A stretch of DNA of 64,000 nucleotides from Acidimicrobiaceae bacterium (GCA_027306605.1 DAHUZK010000071.1:102677-166676), one strand, 5' to 3'; counted from the stretch's first letter, positions 16,572 through 26,178 are shown. A program made the numbers and translations. The notes: generated by a model not told the origin, from the sequence alone.

Positions 16572-19459
16572 ACCGACTCCAGTCGCACGTCGGTGACCAG
16601 CTCGCGGCTGTCGATGAGCGTGGCCGCCGCGTTGCCGGGCGCGCTCTCGCCCCCGGGGACGTTGAAGTCGATGGCCACCACGCCCCGGGGCACGCCCTCG
16701 TCGGACCGGGCGGGCAGGACGAGCTCGCCCCGGGCCGAGCGCACCTTCACGCGGTCACCGGTGGAGGCGCCCAGGCGGTCGAGGTCGCGGGGGTTGGCCC
16801 GCACCACCAGTGCGGGCACGAGCGGGGTGAGCGACGGCGACCCCGTGACCGAGCTGCCGGCGTCGTAGAGCCGGCGGCCGGCCACCAGGCGCAGCGTGTA
16901 GTTGTCGGCCTTGGGCACGCGCCGCGCGTCGGACCCGCCGGAGCCGGTCCCGGCCAACAGGGGCGGCGGGCTCCCCAAGCCGGCGGCCCGGGCCAGGGCC
17001 GGGCTCATGCCGCCCGTGCCCACCCGGGGCGGGGCGCCCTGGCGCTCGACCGACTCCACGCCGGGCAACGCGATGGGGTCGATGGGCGAGACGTGGGGAT
17101 GGTGGTCCTCGGGTCCGAGCGGCACGACGATGCCGTCGTGCGCCGCGTCCGAGTGCAGCACCTCCTGGGTCAACCCGGCGTAGGCCGGCGCCGTGCCCTC
17201 GAGCTCGTCGGCCAATGCGTTGAAGCTCGTGACGCCGAGATCGGCGCCGAGCGCGTCGGCCAGCTCGGCGGCGATCATCCAGTCGGGCCAGGCGAAGCCG
17301 GGCGCGGTCAGCTTCGGCCCGAGGCGCGTGACCCTGCCCTCCATGTTGGTCGTCGTCCCGGCCCGCTCGTGGGTGACGGCGCACGGCAGCACGACGTCCG
17401 CATGGGCGTCGACCGACTGCGAGGGGTGACCCGTGACGGCGACCACGAAGTGTCCGGCCGAGAGCGCCTTCTCGGCCACCGCGTGGTCGGGGAAGTCGCT
17501 CAGCGGGTCGGCGCCCAGCAGCACGAGGGCGCGCACCGCCGGCTCCCCGGCGCGCTCGGCCGCCATGGAGGCGAGGATGTCGGCGGTGCCGAGCCCGGGA
17601 GCGCCGGGCACCGAGCCCCAGGCGCGCGTGAAGCGGTCCCGCCCCGCCTCGAGGCTGACCCGACCGGGCAGGATGCCCGGGGCCAGGCCCATGTCGAGGG
17701 CGCCGAAGACGTTGCCCCGGCGCAGCGCCGGCAGGAAGGTCGCCTTGGGCAGCGCGTCGGCCAGGACGCGCAGGGCTTCTGCCGCCACCTCGCCCGACTC
17801 GGCGTAGGAGGGACGGCCGGCCACGACGACCACGCCCTCGCCGTCGGGGTGCGACGCCAGCAGGCGGCGTGCCGCCACCAGCGCATCGGGTGCCAGCGCC
17901 GCGCCCTCGTGGTGCGTCGACAGGGCGCCGGCTCCGCCGGGCCCGTCGTCGCCCGTGAGGGCGCGTGCCATGGCCGGCGCGTCGCCCGGGCGGATGCGCA
18001 GCGTCGCCGCGGCCAGCGGGCTGAGGGGGGTCGGGGCGGGCGCCATCTCCACCAGGGACGTGGTGCCGGCGACCAGCGCGGCCCGCAGGCGCAGGAACAG
18101 GACCGGCAGCTCCTCCCGCAGGTCACCGGTCACCGTGAGGAGCACCGGGGCGGTGCAGGCCTGGTCGACGGTGGCCCGGGGCAGCCCGAGCACGAGGTCG
18201 GCCGGCAGGCCGTCGCCCAGCTGGGCGTCCACGGAGTCGGTCCCGATGACGCCCTTGGCCAGCTTGGCCCAGGCATAGGCGGACTCGTTGGTGAGGCGGG
18301 CCCCTCCGATGACGGCCACCGCCGCGGGCCCGCCGGCGTCGGTGGCCGCCTTGATGCCGGCGGCCGCCGCGGCCAGGGCCTCGGCCCAGGTGGCCGGGAC
18401 GAGCTCGCCCTCCTTGCGGATGCGGGGCTCGATCAGCCGGCCGTGCTCGAAGCGCCCGGTCTCGTGCGCCTCGCCCAGGAACTGCCCGCGGCTGGCGCCC
18501 AGGCTCACCACCTGCGAGGCCGTGGCCGGCGCGACGTCCACCGACTCGTCGGCCACTTCCTCGGGCATCGGCCCGGCGTCGATCTCGTCGCCGTTGACCG
18601 CCTCGTAGGCGAAGCGGCCCTTGTCGCACAGCCAACCGTGGTTCACCGGGTCCGAGTCGATGCCGAGCAGCCGGGTGAGGCGGTTCTGCGACGACTGCAC
18701 GGCGACCCGGCATCCCACCGAGCAGGTGGTGCAGGTGGACTCGACCTGATCGAGGTCCCAGGGCCGTGCCGTGAAGCGGTAGGGCGTCGCCGTCAGCGCA
18801 CCCACGGGGCAGATCTGCACGGTGTTGCCGCTGAAGTACGACGAGAACGGCTCGCTGGGGAAGGTCGACACCTCGACCGACTCGCCGCGTCCGGCGAAGT
18901 CGATCTGCGCCTCGCCCGCCACCTCGCTGGCGAAGCGGGTACAGCGTGCGCACTGGATGCAGCGCTCGCGATCGAGCAGCACCAGGTCGGAGATGGCGAT
19001 CGGCTTCTCGAAGTGGCGCTTCTCCTCGATGAACCGGCTCTCCCCCGGTCCGTAGGCGAGCGTCTGGTCCTGCAGCGGGCACTCGCCGCCCTTGTCGCAC
19101 ACCGGGCAGTCGAGCGGGTGGTTGGCCAGCAGGAACTCGAGCACGCCGTCCTGCGCCTTCTTGACCCGGTCGTTGGTCGTGTCGACGACCATGCCGTCGG
19201 TCGCCTGGACGAAGCAGGCCGGGGTGAGCGTGGCACCGCGCGGGCCTTCGACGTCGACCAGGCACATGCGGCACATGCCCACCGGTTCCATACGCGGGTG
19301 GTAGCAGAAGCGCGGGATGTAGGTCCCGGCCCGCTCGGCCGCCGCGATGAGGAGCTCGCCCTTGTGCGCCGTCACCTCGCGGCCGTCGAGGCGGAACGTG
19401 AGGTCCTCGGTCGGTGACTCCTCGCCCGTGTGCAGCTCGTGGTGCGTGGTGTCAGTCAA
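16568..19459 (-). CDS. nuoG: NADH-quinone oxidoreductase subunit G
   Basis: Large iron-sulfur subunit (963 residues). The N-terminal ferredoxin-like domain carries the 2Fe-2S ligands (RFCYHPRMEPVGMCRMC) and the HPLDCPVCDKGGECPLQD segment, followed by two-cluster motifs RCIQCARCTRFASEV and TVQICPVGAL. An additional CTTCSVGC motif with a downstream cysteine (GWLCDKGRFAY) marks the molybdopterin-oxidoreductase-like domain with cluster N7. The C-terminal domain resembles formate dehydrogenase but is probably structural. The start is TTG 19459, overlapping the nuoF stop by 8 nt; no better start lies nearby. An Ala/Gly-rich variable stretch fills about residues 470-720. Confidence 0.94.
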   Translation of the reverse strand: MTDTTHHELHTGEESPTEDLTFRLDGREVTAHKGELLIAAAERAGTYIPRFCYHPRMEPVGMCRMCLVDVEGPRGATLTPACFVQATDGMVVDTTNDRVKKAQDGVLEFLLANHPLDCPVCDKGGECPLQDQTLAYGPGESRFIEEKRHFEKPIAISDLVLLDRERCIQCARCTRFASEVAGEAQIDFAGRGESVEVSTFPSEPFSSYFSGNTVQICPVGALTATPYRFTARPWDLDQVESTCTTCSVGCRVAVQSSQNRLTRLLGIDSDPVNHGWLCDKGRFAYEAVNGDEIDAGPMPEEVADESVDVAPATASQVVSLGASRGQFLGEAHETGRFEHGRLIEPRIRKEGELVPATWAEALAAAAAGIKAATDAGGPAAVAVIGGARLTNESAYAWAKLAKGVIGTDSVDAQLGDGLPADLVLGLPRATVDQACTAPVLLTVTGDLREELPVLFLRLRAALVAGTTSLVEMAPAPTPLSPLAAATLRIRPGDAPAMARALTGDDGPGGAGALSTHHEGAALAPDALVAARRLLASHPDGEGVVVVAGRPSYAESGEVAAEALRVLADALPKATFLPALRRGNVFGALDMGLAPGILPGRVSLEAGRDRFTRAWGSVPGAPGLGTADILASMAAERAGEPAVRALVLLGADPLSDFPDHAVAEKALSAGHFVVAVTGHPSQSVDAHADVVLPCAVTHERAGTTTNMEGRVTRLGPKLTAPGFAWPDWMIAAELADALGADLGVTSFNALADELEGTAPAYAGLTQEVLHSDAAHDGIVVPLGPEDHHPHVSPIDPIALPGVESVERQGAPPRVGTGGMSPALARAAGLGSPPPLLAGTGSGGSDARRVPKADNYTLRLVAGRRLYDAGSSVTGSPSLTPLVPALVVRANPRDLDRLGASTGDRVKVRSARGELVLPARSDEGVPRGVVAIDFNVPGGESAPGNAAATLIDSRELVTDVRLESV

Positions 19460-20756
19460 AGGGGCACCCGCCTTCCTTCACGTGCACCAGGAATTCGTCG
19501 CGGAACATGCGGATGCCCGAGGCGATCGACGAGGGGATCGAGGGGCCGAGCACGCAGATCGTGGTCTGCTGCGGCGGCCAGGCCACGCCGGGGGAGATGT
19601 TGTCGCACACGTCCATGAGGAGGTCCAGATCTTCCTCGCGCCCGGCGCCGTTCTCAATTCGGTACATCACGCGCTCGAGCCAGCCCGAGCCCTCGCGGCA
19701 GGGCGTGCACTGGCCGCACGACTCACGGGAGAAGAACTTGGTGATGCGCCAGGCGGCGCGCACCATGCAGGTGGCCGAATCCATGACGACGACCGAGCCC
19801 GAGCCGAGCATGGAGCCGGCATCGCCCACCTCGTCCTGCCCGAGGGGCAGGTCGACCTGGTCCGGCCCGAACCACGGGGCGGAGACGCCGCCGGGGATGA
19901 AGGCCTTGAGCGCGTTGGACCCACGGATGCCGCCGCCGAGAACCGGCGCGTAGATGAGGTCGCGGAACGTCGTCTTGACCATCTCGAGCTCGTAGTTGCC
20001 CGGCTTGCGCACGTGGCCGGCCAGGGCGAAGAGCCGGGTCCCGGTGGAGCGACCGGCGCCGAGGGCGGCGAAGGCGGCCCCCCCGTTGCGGACGATCCAA
20101 GGGATGTTGGACATCGTCTCGACGTTGTTGACCACGGTCGGCTCGCCGTAGAGGCCGATCGCCGCCGGGAAGTACGGCGGCTTGATGCGCGGGAACCCGC
20201 GCTTGCCCTCGAGCGACTCGAGCAGCGCCGTCTCCTCGCCGCAGATGTAGGCGCCGGCCCCCGGATGCACCACGACGTCGACCGAGAATCCCGAGCCGAA
20301 GACGTCGGCACCGATCGCGCCGTGCGCGTAGGCCTCGTTGAGGGCGCTCTGCAGGCGCTCGAGCCCGAGGGCGAACTCGCCCCGGACGTAGACGAAGGCC
20401 TGGCTGACCTGCAGCGCGTAGGCCGAGATGAGCACGCCCTCGATGATCTGGTGCGGATCACGCTCGATCAGCATGTGGTCCTTGAACGTGGCCGGCTCCG
20501 ACTCGTCGCCGTTGATCACCAGGTACGTGACCGGGTTCTTGCGCAGCATCGACCACTTGCGCCCGGCCGGGAACCCGGCCCCGCCCCGGCCGAGCAGGCT
20601 GGCCGCGTCGACCTCCGCCGCCACCGCCTCGGGCGTCATGGACAGCGCCTTGCGCAGGCCCTCGTACCCGCCGGTGGCCAGGTACCGCTCGATCGTGTGG
20701 GCGTCGTCGTAGCCCATGCGGGCCGTGACGATCTTGGGAGCGTCGGTGAGCGCCAT
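19452..20756 (-). CDS. nuoF: NADH-quinone oxidoreductase subunit F
   Basis: NADH- and FMN-binding subunit, entry point of electrons into complex I. The ATG at 20756 shares one base with the nuoE stop and gives 434 residues. The FMN/NADH glycine-rich loop GRGGAGFPAGRKW, the acidic segment INGDESEPATFKD and GAGAYICGEETALLESLEG are conserved, as is the N3 4Fe-4S motif ESCGQCTPCREG with the later cysteine in DVCDNISPG. Long open frame upstream of the ATG belongs to the antisense or alternative frame of nuoE. Confidence 0.97.
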   Translation of the reverse strand: MALTDAPKIVTARMGYDDAHTIERYLATGGYEGLRKALSMTPEAVAAEVDAASLLGRGGAGFPAGRKWSMLRKNPVTYLVINGDESEPATFKDHMLIERDPHQIIEGVLISAYALQVSQAFVYVRGEFALGLERLQSALNEAYAHGAIGADVFGSGFSVDVVVHPGAGAYICGEETALLESLEGKRGFPRIKPPYFPAAIGLYGEPTVVNNVETMSNIPWIVRNGGAAFAALGAGRSTGTRLFALAGHVRKPGNYELEMVKTTFRDLIYAPVLGGGIRGSNALKAFIPGGVSAPWFGPDQVDLPLGQDEVGDAGSMLGSGSVVVMDSATCMVRAAWRITKFFSRESCGQCTPCREGSGWLERVMYRIENGAGREEDLDLLMDVCDNISPGVAWPPQQTTICVLGPSIPSSIASGIRMFRDEFLVHVKEGGCPFD

Positions 20757-21454
20757 CAGCCCTTGCTCCCCCCGCCCGACCCGCCGGACCCGCCGGACCC
20801 GCCGGATCCGCCCGACCCGCCGGATCCGCCCGACCCACCCGACGCCGCTGCGGCCCGCGCCGCCTGGGCCTCGGCCACGGCGGCGCGCTCGGCCGCGACC
20901 TGGGACCGCTCCGCCTGCAGGCCGGTGCTGCGCCGCACCCGCACCAGCGTGCCGTGCGGCGGCACGGTGTCGGCCAGGCGCCCGGCGCGCAGGTCCTCGA
21001 GCAGCGCGTCGAAGCTCTCCGGTGTCTTCGGCCCCACGAAGCGGTGGTTGACCTGCACGCACGGCGTGCGGTCGCAGTCGGCGAGGCACTCGGCCTCGTG
21101 CAGGGTGAAGACGCCGTCGGGAGTCGTGCCACCGGCGCGCACGCCCAGCGTCGTCTCGGCGTGCTCGAGCAGATCGAGGGCGCCACCGAGCATGCAGGCG
21201 ATGTTGGTGCACACGGCGATGGCGTAGGTCCCGACCGGCTCGGTGTGCAACATGTCGTAGAAGGTGGCAGTGCCCTGCACCTCGGCGGCCGTCACGCCGC
21301 ACAGCTCGGCGATCTCGGTGATCGCCTCGGGGCGCAGCCAGCCGTCCTGTTCCTGGGCCAGATGGCACAGCGGGATGAGCGCCGACCGCGGCTCGGGATA
21401 GAGGGCCACCAGGGCCACGGCGCGGTCCTTGATCTCCGCGGTGAGGTGGCTCAC
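20756..21454 (-). CDS. nuoE: NADH-quinone oxidoreductase subunit E with a Gly-Ser repeat tail
   Basis: Thioredoxin-like 2Fe-2S subunit paired with NuoF. The four cluster cysteines are in AVCTNIACMLGG and HEAECLADCDRTPC. The start GTG 21454 overlaps the nuoD stop (GTGA). At 232 residues it exceeds the usual 160-180: after the Fe-S domain comes an Ala/Glu helix (residues about 180-205) and then a run of GGS units. The tail sits at the C-terminus and overlaps the nuoF start, so its length could vary without breaking nuoF only in multiples of three bases. Confidence 0.95.
   Translation of the reverse strand: MSHLTAEIKDRAVALVALYPEPRSALIPLCHLAQEQDGWLRPEAITEIAELCGVTAAEVQGTATFYDMLHTEPVGTYAIAVCTNIACMLGGALDLLEHAETTLGVRAGGTTPDGVFTLHEAECLADCDRTPCVQVNHRFVGPKTPESFDALLEDLRAGRLADTVPPHGTLVRVRRSTGLQAERSQVAAERAAVAEAQAARAAAASGGSGGSGGSGGSGGSGGSGGSGGGSKG
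20772..20843. repeat. 9-bp tandem repeats encoding the NuoE (GGS)n tail
   Basis: Degenerate units of the type gacccgccg run through the 3' end of nuoE and encode seven or more GGS triplets. The near identity of several units suggests recent expansion by replication slippage. Confidence 0.85.
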
Positions 21455-22881
21455 CGGTCCACCTCGCCCATGACGGGGTCGACCGACGAGATCACGGCGA
21501 CGGCGTCGGCCATCAGGCCGCCCCGCAGCAGCAGCGGCAACGTCTGCAGGTTCACGAAGCTCGGGCCCCGGATGTGCATGCGATACGGCTTCGAGGTCCC
21601 GTCCGAGACGATGTAGCAGCCCAGCTCGCCCCGGGGCGACTCGATCGCCACGTAGGCCTCACCCTCGGGGACGCGGAACCCCTCGGTGAAGATCTTGAAG
21701 TGGTGGATGAGCGCCTCCATGCTCTCGTCGATGCGGGCGCGTGGAGGCGGCGTGACCTTGCGATCCTGCACCCGGAAGTCGCCGGGCGGCATCATCTCGG
21801 CGATCTGGCGGATCATCTTGATCGACTCGCGGATCTCGTTGAGGCGCACCGAGTAGCGGTCGAAGTTGTCCCCGTAGGTGCCCACGATCACGTCGAAGTC
21901 GAGCTTGTCGTAGGCAAGGTAGGGCATGGTGCGCCGCAGGTCCCACGGCACGCCGGTCGAGCGCAGGATGGGTCCGGTGGCCGACAGGGCCAGCGCCTCC
22001 TCGGCCGAGAGGTTGCCGACGCCCTCGGTGCGCTCCCGGAAGATGGGCTGGCCGGTCAGCAGCTCGTCGTACTCGAAGCTCCGGGCGAGGATCGTCTCGC
22101 ACAGGATCTCGATGTCGTCCTCCCAGCCGTCGGGGAGGTCGGCGGCGACACCGCCGGGCCGGATGAAATTGTGGTTCATCCGCAAGCCGGTCGTCTTCTC
22201 GAAGAAGTTGAGCACCATCTCGCGCTCGCGGAATCCGTAGATCATCATGGACGTCGAGCCGAGGTCCATGCCGTTGGTCGCCATCCACATCAGGTGTGAC
22301 GACACGCGGTTCAGCTCCGACATCAGCATGCGGATCCAGGTGGCCCGCGGCGGGAGCTCGACGCCGAGCAATGCCTCGGTGGCCAGCGAGAAGACGAGCT
22401 CGTTGTTGAGCGGCGAGAGATAGTCCATGCGGGTCACGTTGGTGGAGCCCTGCACGTAGGTCAGCTCCTCCCCCGTCTTCTCCATGCCGGTGTGCAGGTA
22501 GCCGATGATCGGCTTGGTGCGCAGCACCGTCTCGCCGTCGAGCTCGAGCATGAGGCGCAGCACGCCGTGTGTGGAGGGGTGCTGAGGCCCCATGTTGATG
22601 ATCATCGTCTGGTCGTCGCGCCGGTCGATGTCGATGTCGCTGGGGTCGACGTAGCCGCCCTCGGGCAGGCGCAGCACGGCGCCCACCTCCTCGCGCAGCT
22701 CACCCGCCGACGTGGTTCCCCGCGGTCGCAGCTCCTGTGCGCCCTCGTAGGTCTCGGCGACGAAGTAGCGCTGCGCCTCGGCCTCGCGGTGCTCCCGCTC
22801 GGTCGCCTCGAGCCCGAAGCCGTCGTCGTCGGGAAGGCCGGAATCGTCGTCCGGGCGGCCGGTGTCGTCGTGGTCGCTCAT
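21451..22881 (-). CDS. nuoD: NADH-quinone oxidoreductase subunit D
   Basis: 49-kDa subunit that forms the quinone-binding site with NuoB, 476 residues from ATG 22881, overlapping nuoC (ATGA). Family signatures are NMGPQHPSTHGVLRLMLELD, GYLHTGMEKTGEELTY, MDYLSPLNNELVFSLATE and the C-terminal LPLLLRGGLMADAVAVISSV followed by DPVMGEVDR. The first 70 residues are an acidic, Asp-rich leader absent from E. coli-type proteins but frequent in actinobacteria. Confidence 0.97.
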   Translation of the reverse strand: MSDHDDTGRPDDDSGLPDDDGFGLEATEREHREAEAQRYFVAETYEGAQELRPRGTTSAGELREEVGAVLRLPEGGYVDPSDIDIDRRDDQTMIINMGPQHPSTHGVLRLMLELDGETVLRTKPIIGYLHTGMEKTGEELTYVQGSTNVTRMDYLSPLNNELVFSLATEALLGVELPPRATWIRMLMSELNRVSSHLMWMATNGMDLGSTSMMIYGFREREMVLNFFEKTTGLRMNHNFIRPGGVAADLPDGWEDDIEILCETILARSFEYDELLTGQPIFRERTEGVGNLSAEEALALSATGPILRSTGVPWDLRRTMPYLAYDKLDFDVIVGTYGDNFDRYSVRLNEIRESIKMIRQIAEMMPPGDFRVQDRKVTPPPRARIDESMEALIHHFKIFTEGFRVPEGEAYVAIESPRGELGCYIVSDGTSKPYRMHIRGPSFVNLQTLPLLLRGGLMADAVAVISSVDPVMGEVDR

Positions 22882-23417
22882 CGGGGCCCCGGCGCTTCCT
22901 TGAACTGCACGGGCACCCGGCCCACGCCGTAGTCCTTGCGCAGCGGGTGCCCTTCCCAGTCCTCGGGCATGAGGATGCGGGTCATGTCGGGGTGCCCCCG
23001 GAAGAGCACGCCGACGAGGTCGAAGGCCTCCCGCTCCATGGCGTCGGCCCCCGGGTAGAAGTCGGTGATGCTGTCGATGACCGGGTCGGACTCGGGCACC
23101 TGCACCCGGATGCGCACGCGCTGGCGCAGCGAGAGCGAGAGCAGGTTGACCACCACCTCGAAGCGCTCGGGCGTCACGCCGTCGGGCAGGTGGCGCCCGG
23201 GATGGGTGAGGTAGTCCACCGCACAGAGGTCCGAGCACATCTCGAAGCCGGCGTCGCGGAAGGCCGCCACCATCGGCGTGTACGTGTCCCGGCTCGGGAA
23301 GGCCAGCTGGTCGACGAGGCGGTCCGGCAGGCGCGGCACCTGGGGCAGCACGCTCTCGACCCCCGGCGCGACGGCCGGTGCGGCGGCCGGCGCAGTGCCC
23401 GGCGCGGCCTCGCTCAC
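22878..23417 (-). CDS. nuoC: NADH-quinone oxidoreductase subunit C
   Basis: 30-kDa peripheral-arm subunit, 179 residues from GTG 23417 that overlaps nuoB (GTGA). The signature near the C-terminus, [20 protein letters not shown] followed by [22 protein letters not shown], is complete. The N-terminal 25 residues are Ala/Pro-rich and probably disordered. NuoC and NuoD are separate genes here, not the fused form. Confidence 0.96.
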   Translation of the reverse strand: MSEAAPGTAPAAAPAVAPGVESVLPQVPRLPDRLVDQLAFPSRDTYTPMVAAFRDAGFEMCSDLCAVDYLTHPGRHLPDGVTPERFEVVVNLLSLSLRQRVRIRVQVPESDPVIDSITDFYPGADAMEREAFDLVGVLFRGHPDMTRILMPEDWEGHPLRKDYGVGRVPVQFKEAPGPR

Positions 23418-23974
23418 CGTGGCGTGGCGACCCGCACGGCGTCGGGAACGCTCGGCACCCAGCCTCCGGTGGCCTGCTCACCGGCTGGGATGGAGGTCCC
23501 GGGACGGCGGGTGATCTGGCCGGTCCGGATCTTCTCGTGCAGTGTCAGGATGGCGTGCAGCAGGGTCTCGGGCGAGGGCGGGCACCCGGGGGCGTAGACG
23601 TCGACCGGCACGACCTGGTCGACCCCTTGCACGATGGCGTAGTTGTTGAACATCCCGCCCGTGGACGCGCACACGCCCATGGAGATCACCCACTTGGGCT
23701 CCATCATCTGGTCGTACACCTGGCGCAGGACCGGCGCCATCTTCTGGGAGACGCGGCCCGCCACGATCATCAGGTCGGCCTGCCGGGGGGAGGCCCGGAA
23801 CACCTCCATGCCGAGCCGGCTGATGTCGTAGTCGGCGGCGCCGACGGACATCATCTCGATGGCACAGCACGCCAGGCCGAAGGTGGCCGGCCACACGCTG
23901 TTGCGACGGGCCCACTTCACCAGGTCCTCGAGCCGGCCCGTCAGGAAGTTGTGCTGGAGATCCTCGAATCCCAT
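23414..23974 (-). CDS. nuoB: NADH-quinone oxidoreductase subunit B
   Basis: Subunit carrying the terminal cluster N2. The ligands are visible as the tandem cysteines in [11 protein letters not shown], the cysteine in [11 protein letters not shown] and that in [10 protein letters not shown]. The ATG at 23974 ([10 protein letters not shown]) is chosen because actinobacterial NuoB typically begins in this way; a GTG at 23992 would add six residues and overlap nuoA by 14 nt. A 25-residue polar tail follows the conserved domain. Confidence 0.95.
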   Translation of the reverse strand: MGFEDLQHNFLTGRLEDLVKWARRNSVWPATFGLACCAIEMMSVGAADYDISRLGMEVFRASPRQADLMIVAGRVSQKMAPVLRQVYDQMMEPKWVISMGVCASTGGMFNNYAIVQGVDQVVPVDVYAPGCPPSPETLLHAILTLHEKIRTGQITRRPGTSIPAGEQATGGWVPSVPDAVRVATPR

Positions 23975-23978
23975 CCCG

Positions 23979-24431
23979 TCAGGCCGCCTCACCAGGGGTC
24001 GGGCGTTCCGCGCTGATGCGCGTGATGGTCGACTCCGAGGTGCGGCTCGGCATGCCCGACTGCAACGTCTTGGGCGGGCCCCAGGTCAGGGCGCCGTTGG
24101 AGATCAGGTAGAGGAAGGAGACGAAGACCACCGCGGCGAACACGATGACTTCGATGAGACCGAAGGTGGCGATCTGGTGGAAGACGACCGCCCATGGGTA
24201 GAGGAAGACGATCTCGATGTCGAAGATGATGAAGATCATCGAGACGAGGTAGAAGCGGACCGGGAATCGTTGCGGCGGCTCGACGTTGGGCACGATGCCG
24301 CACTCGTACGGCGCGAGCTTGGCCGCCGTCGGCTTCTTCCTCGGGGCCAGCATGGACGAGGACACCAGCGAGAACACGGTGAACAGGAGCCCGAGCAGAG
24401 CCAGGATGAGGATCGGCAGGTACTGGACCAC
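23979..24431 (-). CDS. nuoA: NADH-quinone oxidoreductase subunit A
   Basis: First gene of the complex I operon; a three-helix membrane subunit of 150 residues that starts at GTG 24431. The typical [20 protein letters not shown] loop and the following [15 protein letters not shown] are present. The C-terminal 30 residues are polar and more extended than usual. It is divergent from the geranylgeranyl reductase gene, with 87 bp between the two starts. Confidence 0.96.
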   Translation of the reverse strand: MVQYLPILILALLGLLFTVFSLVSSSMLAPRKKPTAAKLAPYECGIVPNVEPPQRFPVRFYLVSMIFIIFDIEIVFLYPWAVVFHQIATFGLIEVIVFAAVVFVSFLYLISNGALTWGPPKTLQSGMPSRTSESTITRISAERPTPGEAA

Positions 24432-24440
24432 GGTGATCCG

Positions 24441-24446
24441 TTTCTA
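24441..24446 (-). promoter_or_regulatory. Candidate -10 element for the nuo operon
   Basis: On the minus strand TGGTAGAAA gives an extended -10-like TAGAAA (24446-24441). Transcription would begin around 24434, only a few bases upstream of the nuoA GTG. No convincing -35 or Rex operator is visible. Confidence 0.35.
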
Positions 24447-24506
24447 CCATGCAGCCCCTTTGCCAGGCACATCCGCGCCGCTGGTCAGAGGCCCCGCCGG
24501 CAGACC

Positions 24507-24512
24507 TACGAT
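24507..24512 (+). promoter_or_regulatory. Candidate -10 for a leaderless transcript of the reductase gene
   Basis: TACGAT fits the actinobacterial TANNNT -10 and is followed after six bases by the GTG start at 24519, the spacing typical of leaderless mRNAs. No Shine-Dalgarno sequence precedes the start. Confidence 0.45.
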
Positions 24513-24518
24513 GCCTTC

Positions 24519-26117
24519 GTGACGGCACCCGACGAGACCCCCCCGCCCGGCCCGCCGGAGCGGACACCGCCGCCGGCGAAGCCCCCGGCGAAGAAGGCCG
24601 CCAAGCCGGCGAGGAAAGCGGCGCGTCAGCCGGCCAAGGGGGCGGCGCGTCAGCCGGCCAAGGGGGCGGAGCGTCAGCCGGCGAAGGACCCGGCCCGGGC
24701 CACGAAGAAGGCCTCCGCCAAGAAGGCGGCCACCAAGAAGGCAACCCCGCGGAAGACCGCCGCTCCGGGGGCTGCCGCCCCTTCCCGGGCCGCCTCCCCG
24801 GCGGCGGCCTCACCAACGTCCGCCGGACCCGTCCACGACGTCGTCGTGGTCGGCGCCGGGCCCGCCGGCTCGTCCTGCGGCTACTGGCTGGCCGAGGCCG
24901 GCTGGGACGTGGTCATCGTGGAGAAGAAGGTGTTCCCACGCGAGAAGACCTGCGGCGACGGGCTGACGCCGCGGGCGGTGCGCCAGCTGGCCGACATGGG
25001 CCTCGAAGACGCTTTGGCTGGTGCCCACCGGTACTCGGGCCTGCGCGCCTTCGGTTTCGGCCACTCCATGGAGATGGGCTGGCCGCAGCATCCGAACTTT
25101 CCCGACTACGGCTACACCATCACCCGCCACGACCTCGACGGCATCGTGGCTTCCCGCGCCGCCCAGGCGGGTGCGACCTTGTTGCAGGGCACCGAGGTCG
25201 TCGCACCGGTCCTGGACGAGAGTGCCCCGCGCATCGGATCCCTGCCCGCCCTCACCGGGGTGTCGGTGAAGGACAAGGAGAGCGGCGAGACCCGCACGAT
25301 TTCGGCACGCTACGTGGTCATCGCCGACGGCTCGAACTCCCGGGTCGGACGGATGCTCGGGACTTCCCGCCGCCGGGAGCTGCCGATGGGCATGGCGTTG
25401 CGGGGCTATTACACCTCGGAGCGACACGACGATCCCTTCATCGAGTCGCACCTCGACATCCGCGACAACGACGGCAACGTGGTGCCGGGCTACGGCTGGA
25501 TCTTCCCGCTCGGCGACGGACGGGTGAACGTCGGGGTGGGCCTGCTCTCGACCGAGCAGCGCTGGAAGGGCATCAACACCACGACGCTCATGGACGCCTT
25601 CGTCGACTACGCGCCGGCGTCCTGGGGTATCCGGCCTGAGACCAGCCTCGGGCCGCCAACCGGCGGCAAACTGCCGATGGGCCTCTCGGTCGGGCCCCGA
25701 GCCGGCGCCAACGTGGTGATCGCCGGCGACGCCGGGGGCGCCATCAACCCGTTCAACGGGGAGGGCATCTCCTACGGCTACGAGACCGGCCGGCTCGCCG
25801 CTGCGGCCCTCGGGCATGCGCTGAGCGGGGAGGGCACGCCCGCGCTGCTCACCTACGACCGAGAGCTCACCGCCGCCTATGGGGCCTACTACAAGGTGGC
25901 GCGCGCGTTCGTCCACCTGATCTCGCACCCCGAAGCGATGCGGGTCTGCGTCGGCCTGGGCATGCGCTCCGAACCCTTCATGAAGCAGCTCCTCCGGATC
26001 ATGGCCAACCTGATGCGGCCCGACGCCGCCGGCCCTGCTGAACTCGGGTACCGCGCCCTCGAGCTGGTCTCGCGCCTCTTACCCGACCCCGACGGGCTCG
26101 AGCGCTCCGCCGCCTGA
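24519..26117 (+). CDS. Geranylgeranyl-reductase-family FAD oxidoreductase with a basic low-complexity N-terminal tail
   Basis: FAD-dependent oxidoreductase of the geranylgeranyl reductase family, 532 residues from GTG 24519. The FAD motif VVVVGAGPAGSSCGYWLAEA begins near residue 107, the CGDGLTPRAV signature follows, and the second FAD motif reads VIAGDAGGAINPFNGEGISY. Some actinobacterial members (MenJ type) saturate an isoprene unit of menaquinone; the position divergent to nuoA supports a quinone role (inference). The first 100 residues are unusual: Lys/Ala/Pro-rich with near-repeats of QPAKGAARQPAKGAE and KKA runs, like a histone H1 tail. No transmembrane segment or signal peptide precedes the domain. 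Confidence 0.85.
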   Translation: MTAPDETPPPGPPERTPPPAKPPAKKAAKPARKAARQPAKGAARQPAKGAERQPAKDPARATKKASAKKAATKKATPRKTAAPGAAAPSRAASPAAASPTSAGPVHDVVVVGAGPAGSSCGYWLAEAGWDVVIVEKKVFPREKTCGDGLTPRAVRQLADMGLEDALAGAHRYSGLRAFGFGHSMEMGWPQHPNFPDYGYTITRHDLDGIVASRAAQAGATLLQGTEVVAPVLDESAPRIGSLPALTGVSVKDKESGETRTISARYVVIADGSNSRVGRMLGTSRRRELPMGMALRGYYTSERHDDPFIESHLDIRDNDGNVVPGYGWIFPLGDGRVNVGVGLLSTEQRWKGINTTTLMDAFVDYAPASWGIRPETSLGPPTGGKLPMGLSVGPRAGANVVIAGDAGGAINPFNGEGISYGYETGRLAAAALGHALSGEGTPALLTYDRELTAAYGAYYKVARAFVHLISHPEAMRVCVGLGMRSEPFMKQLLRIMANLMRPDAAGPAELGYRALELVSRLLPDPDGLERSAA

Positions 26118-26178
26118 GCGGCGACTTCGACCCGCGGTTCGCGGACCCTCGAAAGGCTGAACTCCGGGCTGGCCGACT

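Noticed and set aside
17093..19417. 774-codon open frame antisense to nuoG
   Set aside because: Mirror of a conserved gene; no domain, composition dominated by Arg/Gly/Val/His.
24432..24518. Rex operator between nuoA and the reductase gene
   Set aside because: No TTGTGAA...TTCACAA-like inverted repeat is present, despite expected Rex control.
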